In this document: one piece after another, positions 46,493 through 55,365 of the stretch | Layout: the number at the start of each line of letters is the position of its first letter | Numbering within the stretch: the stretch's first letter is position 1 | Origin: Erythrobacter sp. SD-21 | GTDB lineage: Bacteria > Pseudomonadota > Alphaproteobacteria > Sphingomonadales > Sphingomonadaceae | NCBI RefSeq assembly: GCF_000181515.1 | Contig: NZ_ABCG01000008.1 | Span: 62,001-126,000, forward strand | Direction of reading: 5' to 3' | DNA length: 64,000 bases | Position numbers and translations under genes: made by a program | The notes under the pieces: generated by a model | The model's database searches: none | What the model saw: only the letters and a program-made list of their open reading frames with translations | What the model was told of the DNA's origin: nothing

Positions 46493-47847
46493 CCCTTCGA
46501 CAGGCTCAGGACGGGTCGGAAACGCGGTGCGGCCTCGTTGCCGTCATCGGCGCTCCCAATGCGGGCAAATCGACGCTGGTAAACCAGCTCGTCGGCCAGA
46601 AGGTCGCGATCACCAGCGCCAAGGCGCAAACGACGCGCGCGCGGATGCTCGGCATTGCGCTGCACAAGAGTGAAGAGGCGGATACGCAGATGGTCCTCAT
46701 CGATACGCCGGGTATCTTCTCGCCCAAGCGCAAGCTCGATCGCGCCATGGTGAGCGCAGCATGGGACGGGACGGAAAGCGCCGATGCCGTGCTGCTGATG
46801 GTCGACCCGATCAAGCAGCGCCGCCACGAACTGGAACCGCTGGTCGAGGCGCTTGCGAAGCGCCCCGAACGCAAGATCCTCGTGCTCAACAAGGTCGACG
46901 CGGCGAAGAAGGAACCGCTGCTCGCGCTGGCGCAGGAGCTGGCCGAAAAGGTCGAATTCGCCGAAGTTTATTTCGTCTCCGCGCTGACCAGCGACGGCGT
47001 ACCCGAACTCAAGGAATCGCTCGCGGCGATGATGCCCGAAGGCCCGTGGATGTATCCCGAGGATCAGGTCTCCGACGCCAGCGAACGCCTGCTCGCCACC
47101 GAAATCACCCGTGAACAGCTCTACAAGCAGCTGCACGAAGAACTGCCCTACGACAGCGCGGTACGGCCCGAAAAATACATCCAGCGCCCCGATGGCAGCG
47201 TGGAAATCCACCAGCAAATCGTCGTCATGCGCGACAACCAGCGCGCAATCGTCCTCGGCAAGGGTGGCAGCCGGATCAAGGAAATCGGCACCGCCGCGCG
47301 CGAGGAACTGAGCGAACTGCTGGGCCAGAAGGTCCACCTCTTCCTCCACGTCAAGACCGACGAACGGTGGAGCGAGGACAAGGAAATGTTCGAGGAAATG
47401 GGGCTCGAGTGGAAGGGGTAATTGGCCCCGACTTTCAACCCGAGTCAGAAACGCTTGAATTCCGGGATCGGTGAATTCGCGAACTGGATCTTGAGACCGT
47501 CCGAAGTGGTTAAATTCTCCGGCGTCAAAAGCTTCGTATACTTCGCTCCAATCCTGAGGCGTCTCGATGTGCGTTTCGTTGGGTTGAAGCTGGAGCATGA
47601 GTTCCAGCATCTCGCCCTCGACAACGTTGGCGATCCAATCCGCAGTTTCGTGATCGAGCGCTCCTGACCGGTAGCGCCGCGCAAGAACAACCGCGACGGC
47701 ATTGAAAGTCGCAATCGCGAAATCCTTGGATCGACGCAAGGGCTCTACCCGGCAAACGTCGACGCCCCCGTACGCTTCCAAGTCTTGCTGGACGCCACTC
47801 AGGTAAGCCTGCGCCGCATTTTTGACGTCGTCCGCGGAAGCGCTCAT
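46369..47847 (-). CDS. Hypothetical protein whose frame runs on antisense to era
   Basis: GAGG five bases before ATG 47847 gives a strong start. The first ~140 residues look real: SASADDVKNAAQAYLSGVQQ, VLARRYRSGALDHETADWI and PQDWSEVYEAFDAGEFNHFG, ending around DPGIQAFLTRVESRGQ near 47425. No stop follows there; the frame stays open to 46369, entirely antisense to era and the end of rnc. The original stop may have been lost, or homologues may end elsewhere. Family not recognised. Only the part above 47425 is supported as coding. Confidence 0.5.
   Translation of the reverse strand: MSASADDVKNAAQAYLSGVQQDLEAYGGVDVCRVEPLRRSKDFAIATFNAVAVVLARRYRSGALDHETADWIANVVEGEMLELMLQLQPNETHIETPQDWSEVYEAFDAGEFNHFGRSQDPVREFTDPGIQAFLTRVESRGQLPLPLEPHFLEHFLVLAPPFVGLDVEEEVDLLAQQFAQFLARGGADFLDPAATLAEDDCALVVAHDDDLLVDFHAAIGALDVFFGPYRAVVGQFFVQLLVELFTGDFGGEQAFAGVGDLILGIHPRAFGHHRRERFLEFGYAVAGQRGDEINFGEFDLFGQLLRQREQRFLLRRVDLVEHEDLAFGALRKRLDQRFQFVAALLDRVDHQQHGIGAFRPVPCCAHHGAIELALGREDTRRIDEDHLRIRLFTLVQRNAEHPRARRLRLGAGDRDLLADELVYQRRFARIGSADDGNEAAPRFRPVLSLSKGHPNFSMNFLAAALSASPLLPAVAVASPTLCTLTLTVNWAA
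46489..47421 (+). CDS. era: GTPase Era
   Basis: The 310-residue GTPase assists 30S assembly. G1 is GAPNAGKST at residues 21-29, the effector T region is KAQTTRARMLGI, G3 is DTPGIF, and G4 is NKVD. The C-terminal KH domain contains IVLGKGGSRIKEIG for 16S rRNA. Its first codons are ATG ACC followed by the dispersed CTTCGACAGGCTCAGG repeat, so MTLRQAQDGSE is a repeat-derived N terminus absent from typical Era. Confidence 0.96.
   Translation: MTLRQAQDGSETRCGLVAVIGAPNAGKSTLVNQLVGQKVAITSAKAQTTRARMLGIALHKSEEADTQMVLIDTPGIFSPKRKLDRAMVSAAWDGTESADAVLLMVDPIKQRRHELEPLVEALAKRPERKILVLNKVDAAKKEPLLALAQELAEKVEFAEVYFVSALTSDGVPELKESLAAMMPEGPWMYPEDQVSDASERLLATEITREQLYKQLHEELPYDSAVRPEKYIQRPDGSVEIHQQIVVMRDNQRAIVLGKGGSRIKEIGTAAREELSELLGQKVHLFLHVKTDERWSEDKEMFEEMGLEWKG
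46495..46510 (+). repeat. Dispersed CTTCGACAGGCTCAGG repeat copy 2
   Basis: This is identical over 16 bases to copy 1 at 22986 and in the same codon phase, just after the ATGA stop-start overlap of rnc and era. Confidence 0.75.
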
Positions 47848-47876
47848 CGATCCTCTTTGGAACTTCGTTTCGAACG

Positions 47877-48059
47877 TTACCGCTTCTTCGCGATCTTGAT
47901 CTTGTTCTGCTTGGCGAAGCTCTTGGTCGATTCCTCGCTTCGGCCCAGCGCCTTTGCGATCTGCTTGAGGCCCTGGCCCTTGCCGGCGAGGGTGCGGAGT
48001 TGGCCCGCCTCCTCGCCCGTCCAGGGTTGCTGGTGCCGCTCGAAGCGCTCCTTGCCCAT
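47877..48059 (-). CDS. 60-residue HTH/SANT-like basic small protein
   Basis: The ATG shares one base with the topA stop (TGATG), so it is translationally coupled to topoisomerase I. The product contains QPWTGEEAGQLRTLAGKGQG followed by LKQIAKALGRSEESTKSFAK, a helix-turn-helix pattern like a Myb/SANT or homeodomain-like repeat, and a basic tail. It may bind DNA. I know of no named family; similar small ORFs downstream of topA are likely in relatives. Confidence 0.75.
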   Translation of the reverse strand: MGKERFERHQQPWTGEEAGQLRTLAGKGQGLKQIAKALGRSEESTKSFAKQNKIKIAKKR

Positions 48060-50620
48060 CAGCCGGCCTTCTTCTTGGCCACGGGCTTCTTCTTCGCCGC
48101 TGCCTTCTTGGCAGGAGCTTTCTTCTTGGCAGGAGCCTTGCGCTTCTTCTTCGCCGGGCCCTTTGCCGCGCGGGCATCGATCAGTTCGATCGCCTGCGCC
48201 TCGGTCACGTCCTCGGGCTTCATTTCCTTAGGGATCGTGGCGTTGGTGGTGCCGTCAGTGACATAGGGGCCGTAGCGGCCCGGCATGACCTTGATCTCGC
48301 CGCCGCTGGTCGGGTGCTCGCCCAGCGTCTTGATCGGTTCGGCCTTACCCCGTCCACCGCCCTTGCGGTTGGCAGCTTCGGCGAGGAGCGAGACCGCTGC
48401 ATTCATGCCCGTCTCGAAGACATCGCGGGTGCTGGTCAGCTTGGCATATTTGCCGTCGTGGCGCAGGTACGGGCCGTAGCGGCCGATATTGGCCTCGATT
48501 TCCTTGCCCGTTTCCGGATGCGCACCGACGATGCGCGGCAGGCTGAGTAGCTTCAGCGCCCACTCGAGATCAAAATCGTCGAGGTCCTTGGGGATGCTCG
48601 CGCGTTTCGCGTCCTTGCCCTCGCCCAGCTGGATGTACGGACCGAAACGACCTGTCTTGCGCTCGACCGGGAGGCCCGTCTCCGGGTCCTTACCCATAAC
48701 GCCATCATCCGCGCCGTCATCCCCGTCGCTGCCGGGCTTGGCGAATTGGCGAGTGAACTTGCACTCTGGATAATTGGCGCAGGCGACGAAGGCACCGTAG
48801 CGGCCGCCGCGCAGCGCGAGGCGTCCGCCTTCGCGCCCTTCCGTCTCGCACAGCGGGCAATGGCGCGGATCCTTGCCATCGGCGCGTTCGGGGAAGAGAT
48901 AATCGGAGAGGAAATCGTCGAGTACCTCGGTGACTTCCGAGGGCTTCTTCTCCATGATCTCTTCGGTCTTGGGTTTGAAGTCCTTCCAGAACTCGGCGAG
49001 CAGCTTCTTCCACTCTTCGCGTCCGTCCGAAACCGTGTCGAGTTCATCCTCCATCCCGGCGGTGAAATCGAAGGACACGTAGCGCTCGAAAAACCGCTCA
49101 AGAAACGCCGTGAGGAGACGCCCCGATTCCTCTGCAAAGAAACGGTTTTTCTCCATCCGGACATAGTTGCGATCGCGCAAGGTCTGGAGCGTCGAAGCAT
49201 AGGTCGAGGGGCGACCGATGCCGAGTTCCTCAAGACGCTTCACAAGGCTCGCCTCGCTGAAACGCGGCGGCGGCTGGGTGAAATGCTGGTTCGCTTCGAC
49301 CGCCTTCTTGAGCGGACTGTCGCCCTTGCTGACGTTTGGCAGCACGCCATCCTCGTCATTCTCCGAAGGCTCGTCGCGGCCTTCCTGGTAGACGGCGAAA
49401 TAGCCGGGGAATTTGACCACCTGGCCGGTGGCGCGCAGCTCGTGCTTGCCCGTGCCATCGCGCAGCGTGATGGTCGTGCGTTCCAGATTGGCGGATGCCA
49501 TCTGGCTTGCCATCGCGCGCTTGAAGATCAGGTCGTAGAGCTTGGCCTCGTCACCCGAACCGGCGCGGTCCTTGCGGAAATCGGTCGGGCGAATTGCCTC
49601 GTGGGCTTCCTGCGCGTTCTTGGCCTTGGTGGAATAGAAGCGCGGCTTGTCGGGCAGGTAATAGGCGTCGTAGCGGTCGGCAATAGCCTTGCGGCAGGCG
49701 TCGATCGCGCTGCCGTCCATCTGCACGCCATCGGTACGCATATAGGTAATGTGCCCCGCCTCGTAGAGCGACTGGGCAAGACGCATCGTATGGCTGGCGG
49801 AAAAGCCCAGCTTGCGCGCGGCTTCCTGCTGCAGCGTCGAGGTGGTGAATGGCGGTGCGGGGCTCCGCTTCAAGGGCTTGGTCTCGATATCCTCGACCGT
49901 GAAGCGCGCATCCTCGACCGCCTTCTTGGCAGCCGTGGCGCTGCCTTTGTCGCCCAAGGTGAGCTTCTGCAACTTCTTGCCGTCGAACTTCACCAGCCGC
50001 GCGTCGAACTGCGTCCCGTCCTGCTCCAGCTTGGCGAGGACCGACCAGTACTCGTCCGCCTTGAAATGTTCGATCTCGATCTCGCGGTCGACGATCAATC
50101 GCAGCGCGACCGACTGCACGCGGCCCGCACTCTTCGCACCCGGCAGGCGGCGCCAGAGCACCGGTGAAAGCGTGAAGCCATAGAGATAATCGAGCGCGCG
50201 GCGGGCGAGATAGGCATCGATCAGATCCTGATCGAGCGCACGCGGAGCCTTCATCGCATCGGTAACGGCCTGCTTGGTGATTGCGTTGAAGGTGACGCGG
50301 TCGACCTTCTCGGGCAGCGCCTTGCGCTTTCGCAGCAATTCACGAACGTGCCAGCTGATCGCTTCCCCTTCGCGGTCAGGGTCGGTCGCGAGAACGAGGC
50401 GGTCGGCCTTCTTGGCGTTGTCGCTGATTTCCTTGAAGCGGCTCTGCTTGTCGCGATAGAGCTCCCAGTCCATCGCGAAGTCCTCGTCCGGGCGCACGCT
50501 GCCATCTTTGGGCGGCAGGTCGCGGACATGGCCGTAGGAGGCGAGGACCTTGAAGTCCTTGCCGAGGTATTTTTCGATGGTTTTCGCCTTTGCCGGCGAT
50601 TCTACGATGACCAGTTGCAT
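48059..50620 (-). CDS. topA: DNA topoisomerase I
   Basis: The 853-residue type IA enzyme relaxes negative supercoils. An N-terminal Toprim domain (LVIVESPAKAKTIEKYLGKD; ATDPDREGEAISWHV) leads to the active-site Tyr in HITYMRTDGVQMD near residue 292. One four-Cys zinc ribbon remains (CPLCETEGREGG, FVACANYPECKF) followed by repeated ribbon-like modules without Cys (GRYGPYLRHDGKYAKLTS). The tail is a Lys/Ala/Pro-rich stretch typical of alphaproteobacterial TopA. Confidence 0.96.
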   Translation of the reverse strand: MQLVIVESPAKAKTIEKYLGKDFKVLASYGHVRDLPPKDGSVRPDEDFAMDWELYRDKQSRFKEISDNAKKADRLVLATDPDREGEAISWHVRELLRKRKALPEKVDRVTFNAITKQAVTDAMKAPRALDQDLIDAYLARRALDYLYGFTLSPVLWRRLPGAKSAGRVQSVALRLIVDREIEIEHFKADEYWSVLAKLEQDGTQFDARLVKFDGKKLQKLTLGDKGSATAAKKAVEDARFTVEDIETKPLKRSPAPPFTTSTLQQEAARKLGFSASHTMRLAQSLYEAGHITYMRTDGVQMDGSAIDACRKAIADRYDAYYLPDKPRFYSTKAKNAQEAHEAIRPTDFRKDRAGSGDEAKLYDLIFKRAMASQMASANLERTTITLRDGTGKHELRATGQVVKFPGYFAVYQEGRDEPSENDEDGVLPNVSKGDSPLKKAVEANQHFTQPPPRFSEASLVKRLEELGIGRPSTYASTLQTLRDRNYVRMEKNRFFAEESGRLLTAFLERFFERYVSFDFTAGMEDELDTVSDGREEWKKLLAEFWKDFKPKTEEIMEKKPSEVTEVLDDFLSDYLFPERADGKDPRHCPLCETEGREGGRLALRGGRYGAFVACANYPECKFTRQFAKPGSDGDDGADDGVMGKDPETGLPVERKTGRFGPYIQLGEGKDAKRASIPKDLDDFDLEWALKLLSLPRIVGAHPETGKEIEANIGRYGPYLRHDGKYAKLTSTRDVFETGMNAAVSLLAEAANRKGGGRGKAEPIKTLGEHPTSGGEIKVMPGRYGPYVTDGTTNATIPKEMKPEDVTEAQAIELIDARAAKGPAKKKRKAPAKKKAPAKKAAAKKKPVAKKKAG

Positions 50621-50700
50621 GAGGTGGAAAAACGTCCCTTACGTGTGCGTATGCGTATACGCGCGAAAATGGGGACCGCTCCCGAGACCCGTCAAGCGAC

Positions 50701-50735
50701 AAAAAACCCGGAGCGGCCCGAGGGCGCGCTCCGGG
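50701..50735 (-). terminator. Rho-independent terminator downstream of the VWA gene
   Basis: On the minus strand CCCGGAGCG pairs with CGCTCCGGG (9-base stem, 11-base loop) and is followed at once by TTTTTT. It lies between the VWA stop and topA and should separate their transcripts. Confidence 0.8.
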
Positions 50736-50815
50736 ATAAAGGAAAAGGACTTGCTCGAAACCGATCAAGCCCTTCGGGTCGCAGAGCCTGCCTAACCGGC
50801 CCTACCCCGGAGGAC

Positions 50816-50833
50816 CCCACCCAATTGGGTGGG
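50816..50833 (-). terminator. Stem-loop just after the VWA stop codon
   Basis: CCCACCC pairs with GGGTGGG around AATT, ten bases beyond the VWA stop. No T-run follows, so on its own it is a weak terminator or an RNA-stabilising hairpin; the true terminator is probably the one at 50701-50735. Confidence 0.4.
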
Positions 50834-50843
50834 TCTCGAAAGT

Positions 50844-52424
50844 TTATCCCGCTTTGTCCCGAGTTGAGCTTTGCGCGAAATCGGGCGGGAGGATGCATCG
50901 GCCTGCATCGTACTCGCCGACCGCGCGGATCACCTCGTTTTTCTCCGGCTCGATCCGGCGGCCCGAGATCTGGCTGTCGATCACGCGGCGCAGCAGCTGG
51001 TCGAGGCGGGTGACGAGATAGCAGTCGAGCGCCGGCTTGGCGTGGGGGTTGCCGATGCCGCTATCGTCGGTGAGGAAAGTGTAGCGCGACTGGGTGGCGG
51101 CGGCCATGGCGCGCATGACGTATTCGGCCACATCCGCCACGCCCGAAGCGCCGACCGGCACGACATGCACGCGTTCGGCGCGCAAGTGTTCAGCGGCGAG
51201 CCAGGTTCGCGGGATGTCCTCGTCATGCGGCGGCGCGTCGCCCACCAGCAGCAGCGACTTCACCGCATCCTTGCGCCATTCGAGCTGGGCGGCGCGGACC
51301 AGCGCGTCCTGCATCGCTTCCTCGTAATCGCCTCCACCGCCGGCGTGTTGGGCCGCAAGACGGGTTTGGGCGCGGGCGACATCGCTGTCGAAGTCGAAAG
51401 TCTGGGTAACGAAATCGTCGCCCTCGTCGCGATAGAAGCTGAAGGCGACGCGGATATCGATGTCCCGGTGGCGCGCCTCGAGCTGGTCGATGATCGAGCG
51501 CAGTTCTTCCTTGAGGAACCGCAGTTCGTCGCCCATCGAGCCGGTGACGTCGACCACGAGCGCAAGGTCGAGCTTGCGCACGGCCTCAGCGGCACGATCG
51601 GAGCGGATGGTGACGCTCTGCGCGCCTTCACCTGCAGACAGGCGCACCATGCGCCATTCGCTGCGACCGGCGCGGACCCATACGGTTTCGCTCAGCCGGT
51701 CCAACGCTGGGAAGAACACCGCGCTGCCATCGGCGACCGAATTGAGGGTGATCGAATTGCCATCCTCGCAGCGCAGTTCGATGGGCATGAAGGGAACCGC
51801 CTGCCCGCGCGCGTCCTTCGCCTCCACCCGCAAGATGCGCGAGGTGTCGAGCACGGGCAGCGATGCGATGCGCTGGCCCAGGTCGGACTTGCGGACATAG
51901 GCGGCATAAAGCTCGGGATTGAGGAGGTCGTCGTGCTCACCTGCGGTCAGCAGGCCGCTCTGCGGACGCGGCTGCGGCGGGCGCGGAGGATAGGGCGGCG
52001 GCGGATAGCCGGGCATGGTGCTGCTCGCCGGCGGAGGCGGTGCCGCAGTGGGCGGCGGAGCGCGCTCGGCATCGACGGTCGCACCGGGGCTCGCGCTTTC
52101 CATGGACTCGCGCTTCATGCGCGGACCGGTCACGACAATGCGGTCGCCCTCATCCGCGGCCGCGGCGGCGGGTGGTGGCGGAGGGGGCGGCGCTGCTTCC
52201 ATGGCCACAGGCGGCGGTGCGAGATGGCGGGGGCGCTGTTGCTGGTCGATCACGGTTTCCTCGCCGAGGTCGGGCAAAGGCGCAGGCGTACGGCAATAGC
52301 CGAGGTCGCGCGAAGGCGGCGGGACGGTGGCGCGGAGATCCGGCTGTTCGCCATGCGCTTGCAAGACGGCAGGGCCTGGAACCAGCAGAGAAAGGGCACA
52401 GGCCCCGGCAATCATCTTCTTCAT
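50844..52424 (-). CDS. Exported von Willebrand factor A domain protein with proline-rich linkers
   Basis: The ~526-residue protein has a signal peptide (MKKMIAGACALSLLVPGPAV), a Pro/Ala-rich region (about 70-165), then a domain with LRVEAKDARGQAVPFMPIEL, and a VWA domain. The VWA MIDAS motif is LALVVDVTGSMGDELRFLKE (D-x-S/T... DVTGSM) with AFSFYRDEGDDFVT and LLVGDAPPHDED. The segment GDRIVVTGPR near residue 95 is strikingly like the conserved N-terminal segment of sphingomonad TonB-dependent receptors. Probably periplasmic or envelope-associated; ligand unknown. The ATG at 52424 follows GGGGAGA. Confidence 0.85.
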   Translation of the reverse strand: MKKMIAGACALSLLVPGPAVLQAHGEQPDLRATVPPPSRDLGYCRTPAPLPDLGEETVIDQQQRPRHLAPPPVAMEAAPPPPPPPAAAAADEGDRIVVTGPRMKRESMESASPGATVDAERAPPPTAAPPPPASSTMPGYPPPPYPPRPPQPRPQSGLLTAGEHDDLLNPELYAAYVRKSDLGQRIASLPVLDTSRILRVEAKDARGQAVPFMPIELRCEDGNSITLNSVADGSAVFFPALDRLSETVWVRAGRSEWRMVRLSAGEGAQSVTIRSDRAAEAVRKLDLALVVDVTGSMGDELRFLKEELRSIIDQLEARHRDIDIRVAFSFYRDEGDDFVTQTFDFDSDVARAQTRLAAQHAGGGGDYEEAMQDALVRAAQLEWRKDAVKSLLLVGDAPPHDEDIPRTWLAAEHLRAERVHVVPVGASGVADVAEYVMRAMAAATQSRYTFLTDDSGIGNPHAKPALDCYLVTRLDQLLRRVIDSQISGRRIEPEKNEVIRAVGEYDAGRCILPPDFAQSSTRDKAG

Positions 52425-52527
52425 CACGACTCTCCCCGATCGAACGCGAAATGATACTGTATCACATTTGATCAGGGATGGAAGATGAACGGTTCCTGAC
52501 GTGCGACCGGAGATTAAGAGCCAAATG

Positions 52528-53646
52528 TCAGGAAGAGAGGCTCACCCGCCCTGCCGCATGGCGTTCCAGCCGTCCGGCAATCTCGAGTTCAAGCAGCGCC
52601 AATTGCACCGCAGCAGCGCCCTTACCGGACTGGCGCACCAGCTCGTCCACCGCGATGGGCGCGGTCGTAAGAAGGCTGGCGATGTCGGCGGGTTCGGCCT
52701 CCGCGAATTCGGCCGGTTCGAAGTCAAAATGCGACACCGGCTCGCGGAAGGTCGAGCGCGGGCTTCCATCGAAACCGGTGAGCAGTTCGGCCACGTCTTC
52801 GGGCGATTGCACCAGCACGGCGCCTTCGCGGATGAGGTGGTTGCAGCCGTGGCTGCGCGCCTCCAGCGGGCTGCCGGGGATCGCCATGACCTCCCTCCCC
52901 ACCTCGCCTGCCAGCCGGGCGGTGATGAGGCTGCCGGACTTGATCGCAGCCTCGACCACCAGCGTGCCTGCGGCGAGCCCGGCGATGATGCGGTTGCGGC
53001 TGGGAAAGTGGCTGCCGCGCGGCTCCGTGCCAGGAGTCTGTTCGGCGATGAGCAAGCCTTCTCGCGCGATCCGTTCCTGCAATTCACTGTGCTGCGGCGG
53101 GTAGGCGATGTCGATCCCGCTGGCGATGACGCCGACGGTCTGCGGGAGTGCGCCCTCATGCGCCGCACCGTCGATCCCGCGCGCCAGCCCCGAGACCACC
53201 GTGAAACGGGCCTCGGCTAGCCCTTTCCCGAAATCGCGCGCCAGCTTGACCGCGGCCGCGCTGGCGTTGCGCGCACCCACCATGGCGACACAGGGCCTGG
53301 CGGCCAGCGACAGGTCGCCGCGCCAGGTCAGGATCGGCGGCGCGCTGTCGATTTCGCCGAGGAGGCGCGGATAGTCAAGCTGGTCGTGGAACAGGTATTT
53401 TGCGCCGGAAGCGCGCACAGCATCGACCTCGCGCTCGATCCTGTCGCGAGGCGCGGCGCGGTATTGCCGCCCGCCCTTCTTGCCGAGTTCCGGCAGGGCC
53501 TCCAGCGCCTCACCCGCGGTACCGAAGCGCGCCAGCAGCATGGCGTAGCTGACCGGGCCGATATTGGGCGAACGCAGCAGGCGGATGCGGGCGAACGCCT
53601 CGTCCTGAGTCAGCGTGGCCGGCGCGGGATGGACCGCCTCGTTCAC
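52528..53646 (-). CDS. dprA: DNA processing protein DprA
   Basis: The 372-residue protein loads RecA on incoming single-stranded DNA in transformation. The Rossmann core contains CVAMVGARNASAAAVKLARD, FTVVSGLARGIDGAAHEGAL, GVIASGIDIAYPPQHSELQE and SHFPSRNRIIAGLA. A C-terminal DprA winged-helix (IAVDELVRQSGKGAAAVQLA) is present. The start is GTG 53646, overlapping the plsY stop (GTGA). No other competence genes are in the window. Confidence 0.94.
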   Translation of the reverse strand: MNEAVHPAPATLTQDEAFARIRLLRSPNIGPVSYAMLLARFGTAGEALEALPELGKKGGRQYRAAPRDRIEREVDAVRASGAKYLFHDQLDYPRLLGEIDSAPPILTWRGDLSLAARPCVAMVGARNASAAAVKLARDFGKGLAEARFTVVSGLARGIDGAAHEGALPQTVGVIASGIDIAYPPQHSELQERIAREGLLIAEQTPGTEPRGSHFPSRNRIIAGLAAGTLVVEAAIKSGSLITARLAGEVGREVMAIPGSPLEARSHGCNHLIREGAVLVQSPEDVAELLTGFDGSPRSTFREPVSHFDFEPAEFAEAEPADIASLLTTAPIAVDELVRQSGKGAAAVQLALLELEIAGRLERHAAGRVSLSS

Positions 53647-54248
53647 CCCTTGGAGCCGACCTTCGGTTCGGTCCCGGCGGCGAGGCGCTTGATGTTTTCC
53701 CGATGCAGGAAGATCACCAGCGCGGCAATCAGCACCAGCACCTTCACCCAGGTCGGCCAGCCGAACAGGAAGGCTGCCACAGCGGTCGCGACGACGGCGC
53801 TCATCCCTGCGAGCGAACTGATCCGCGTGATCGCGAGCATGCCCAGCCACACCAAAGCGTAGACCACGCCCAGCGGCCAGGCTAGGCCGAAGCTGACCCC
53901 GGCATTGGTCGCCACGCCCTTGCCGCCCCTGAAGCCCAGCCAGACCGGGAAACAATGGCCGATCACGGCGAAAAGCGCGGTCCAGCCTGCGTCTTCCCAG
54001 AACAAGTGCTTGGCGATCAGGACCGGTATCAGCCCCTTGGCGAGATCGAGCAGGAGCGTTGCCGCGGCCAGCCCCTTGCTGCCGGTGCGCAGCACGTTGG
54101 TCGCCCCGATATTGCCGCTGCCCTGTTGGCGAATGTCGCCCTTGCCCGCCAGTTTCGCGAGGATCAGGCCGAAGGGGATCGAGCCGAAGGCATAGCCGAG
54201 CAGCGCGGCCCACAGGACGCTGATCGAAAAGTCTGTACCGAAATCCAT
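53643..54248 (-). CDS. plsY: Acyl-phosphate:glycerol-3-phosphate acyltransferase PlsY
   Basis: The 201-residue membrane enzyme makes lysophosphatidic acid. Motifs are GSIPFGLILAKLAGKGDIRQ, GSGNIGATNVLRTGSKGLAA (motif 1), HCFPVWLGFRGGKGVATNAG (motif 2) and FLHRENIKRLAAGTEPKVG (motif 3), with about five helices. The start MDFGTDFSISVLWA is chosen; an in-frame ATG six codons upstream is possible. It is coupled to dprA downstream. Confidence 0.95.
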   Translation of the reverse strand: MDFGTDFSISVLWAALLGYAFGSIPFGLILAKLAGKGDIRQQGSGNIGATNVLRTGSKGLAAATLLLDLAKGLIPVLIAKHLFWEDAGWTALFAVIGHCFPVWLGFRGGKGVATNAGVSFGLAWPLGVVYALVWLGMLAITRISSLAGMSAVVATAVAAFLFGWPTWVKVLVLIAALVIFLHRENIKRLAAGTEPKVGSKG

Positions 54249-54365
54249 CCCGTAAGTCCCCGGCATTGCCGCAAGACTTGTGAAAGCCCTGCCTTTTTGT
54301 CTAGCGAGGCATCTAGAGCGATTTGCTCCGCTGCGGCAAGCGGCGAGCTGCCAAAAGGGACCGAT

Positions 54366-55160
54366 TTGAACTCTTCCTCCCCGATCCTGCTGTTCGATTC
54401 CGGCGTGGGCGGGCTGACCGTGCTGGCCGAGTTGCGCCAGCTCATGCCCAAGGCCCCCGTGATCTACGCCGCCGACATGGCCGGACTGCCCTATGGCACG
54501 AAGACCGAGGCCGAAGTCGCCGCGCGTGTCGCCGGCCTGCTTGGGCGGATGGCCGAACGCTACAATCCGCGCCTGATCTGCATTGCCTGCAACACGGCGA
54601 GCACGATCGCGCTGGGCATGGTGCGCGAAGTGCTGGAAACGCCCATCGTCGGCACGGTCCCGGCGATCAAGCCCGCCGCTGCGCTCACGAAAACGGGCAC
54701 GATCGGCTTGCTCGGCACGCAGGCGACCGTGCGCCAGGGCTATGTCGACGATCTCGAGCGCGAGTTCGCCTCGGACAAGACGCTGCTGCGTTACGGGGCG
54801 AACGATCTGGTCGCGCTGGGCGAACACAAGTTGCGCGGCGAGTCCGTCAGCGTCGACGAAGTTGCCAAAGCGGCGCGCGGCCTCGTGCTGCAGGTGGGCG
54901 GCGAGGATCTCGACACCGTCGTGCTTGCCTGCACGCACTTCCCCCTGCTCGAACCCGAACTGCGCGAGGCTTTCGGCAAGCACGTCACCTTCGTCCACGG
55001 AGCGCAGGGTATTGCCCGCCGAATTGCGCACCTGCTGGAGGGCGAGCGTTTCTCCTTTTGGAGCAAGAGTTTTGCCGTCACGACTGGCGAACTCGACGAT
55101 TTCCGCCGCCTGGCGGGCGCGTTCGAGCGGCACGGTATTACCCGCCTCAAGCGCTTCTGA
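54366..55160 (+). CDS. murI: Glutamate racemase
   Basis: The 264-residue enzyme makes D-glutamate for peptidoglycan. Motifs: LLFDSGVGGLTVLAELRQLM (Asp and Ser), AGLPYGTK, the first catalytic Cys in IACNTAST, the second in VVLACTHFPLLEPE. The start is TTG 54366 with AAAGGGA seven bases before it; upstream frames are not supported. It diverges from plsY. Confidence 0.93.
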   Translation: MNSSSPILLFDSGVGGLTVLAELRQLMPKAPVIYAADMAGLPYGTKTEAEVAARVAGLLGRMAERYNPRLICIACNTASTIALGMVREVLETPIVGTVPAIKPAAALTKTGTIGLLGTQATVRQGYVDDLEREFASDKTLLRYGANDLVALGEHKLRGESVSVDEVAKAARGLVLQVGGEDLDTVVLACTHFPLLEPELREAFGKHVTFVHGAQGIARRIAHLLEGERFSFWSKSFAVTTGELDDFRRLAGAFERHGITRLKRF

Positions 55161-55365
55161 ACCGTTTACCGGGGCTTGCGCACGGCGGGACGCAGCTTGC
55201 CAATTTCGAAATTGAGCAGCCCACCAGACTGGCGTATGGCGCGCAGCGCACCATATATCGAGGGTTATAGAACCAATGGCCAATGGCGGCCCACGGCAGT
55301 TTCCGATAGCGATTCAGGCATAGGGGATTGCCGCTGGGGATTGAGCGGCTATAGGCGAGGGCATC

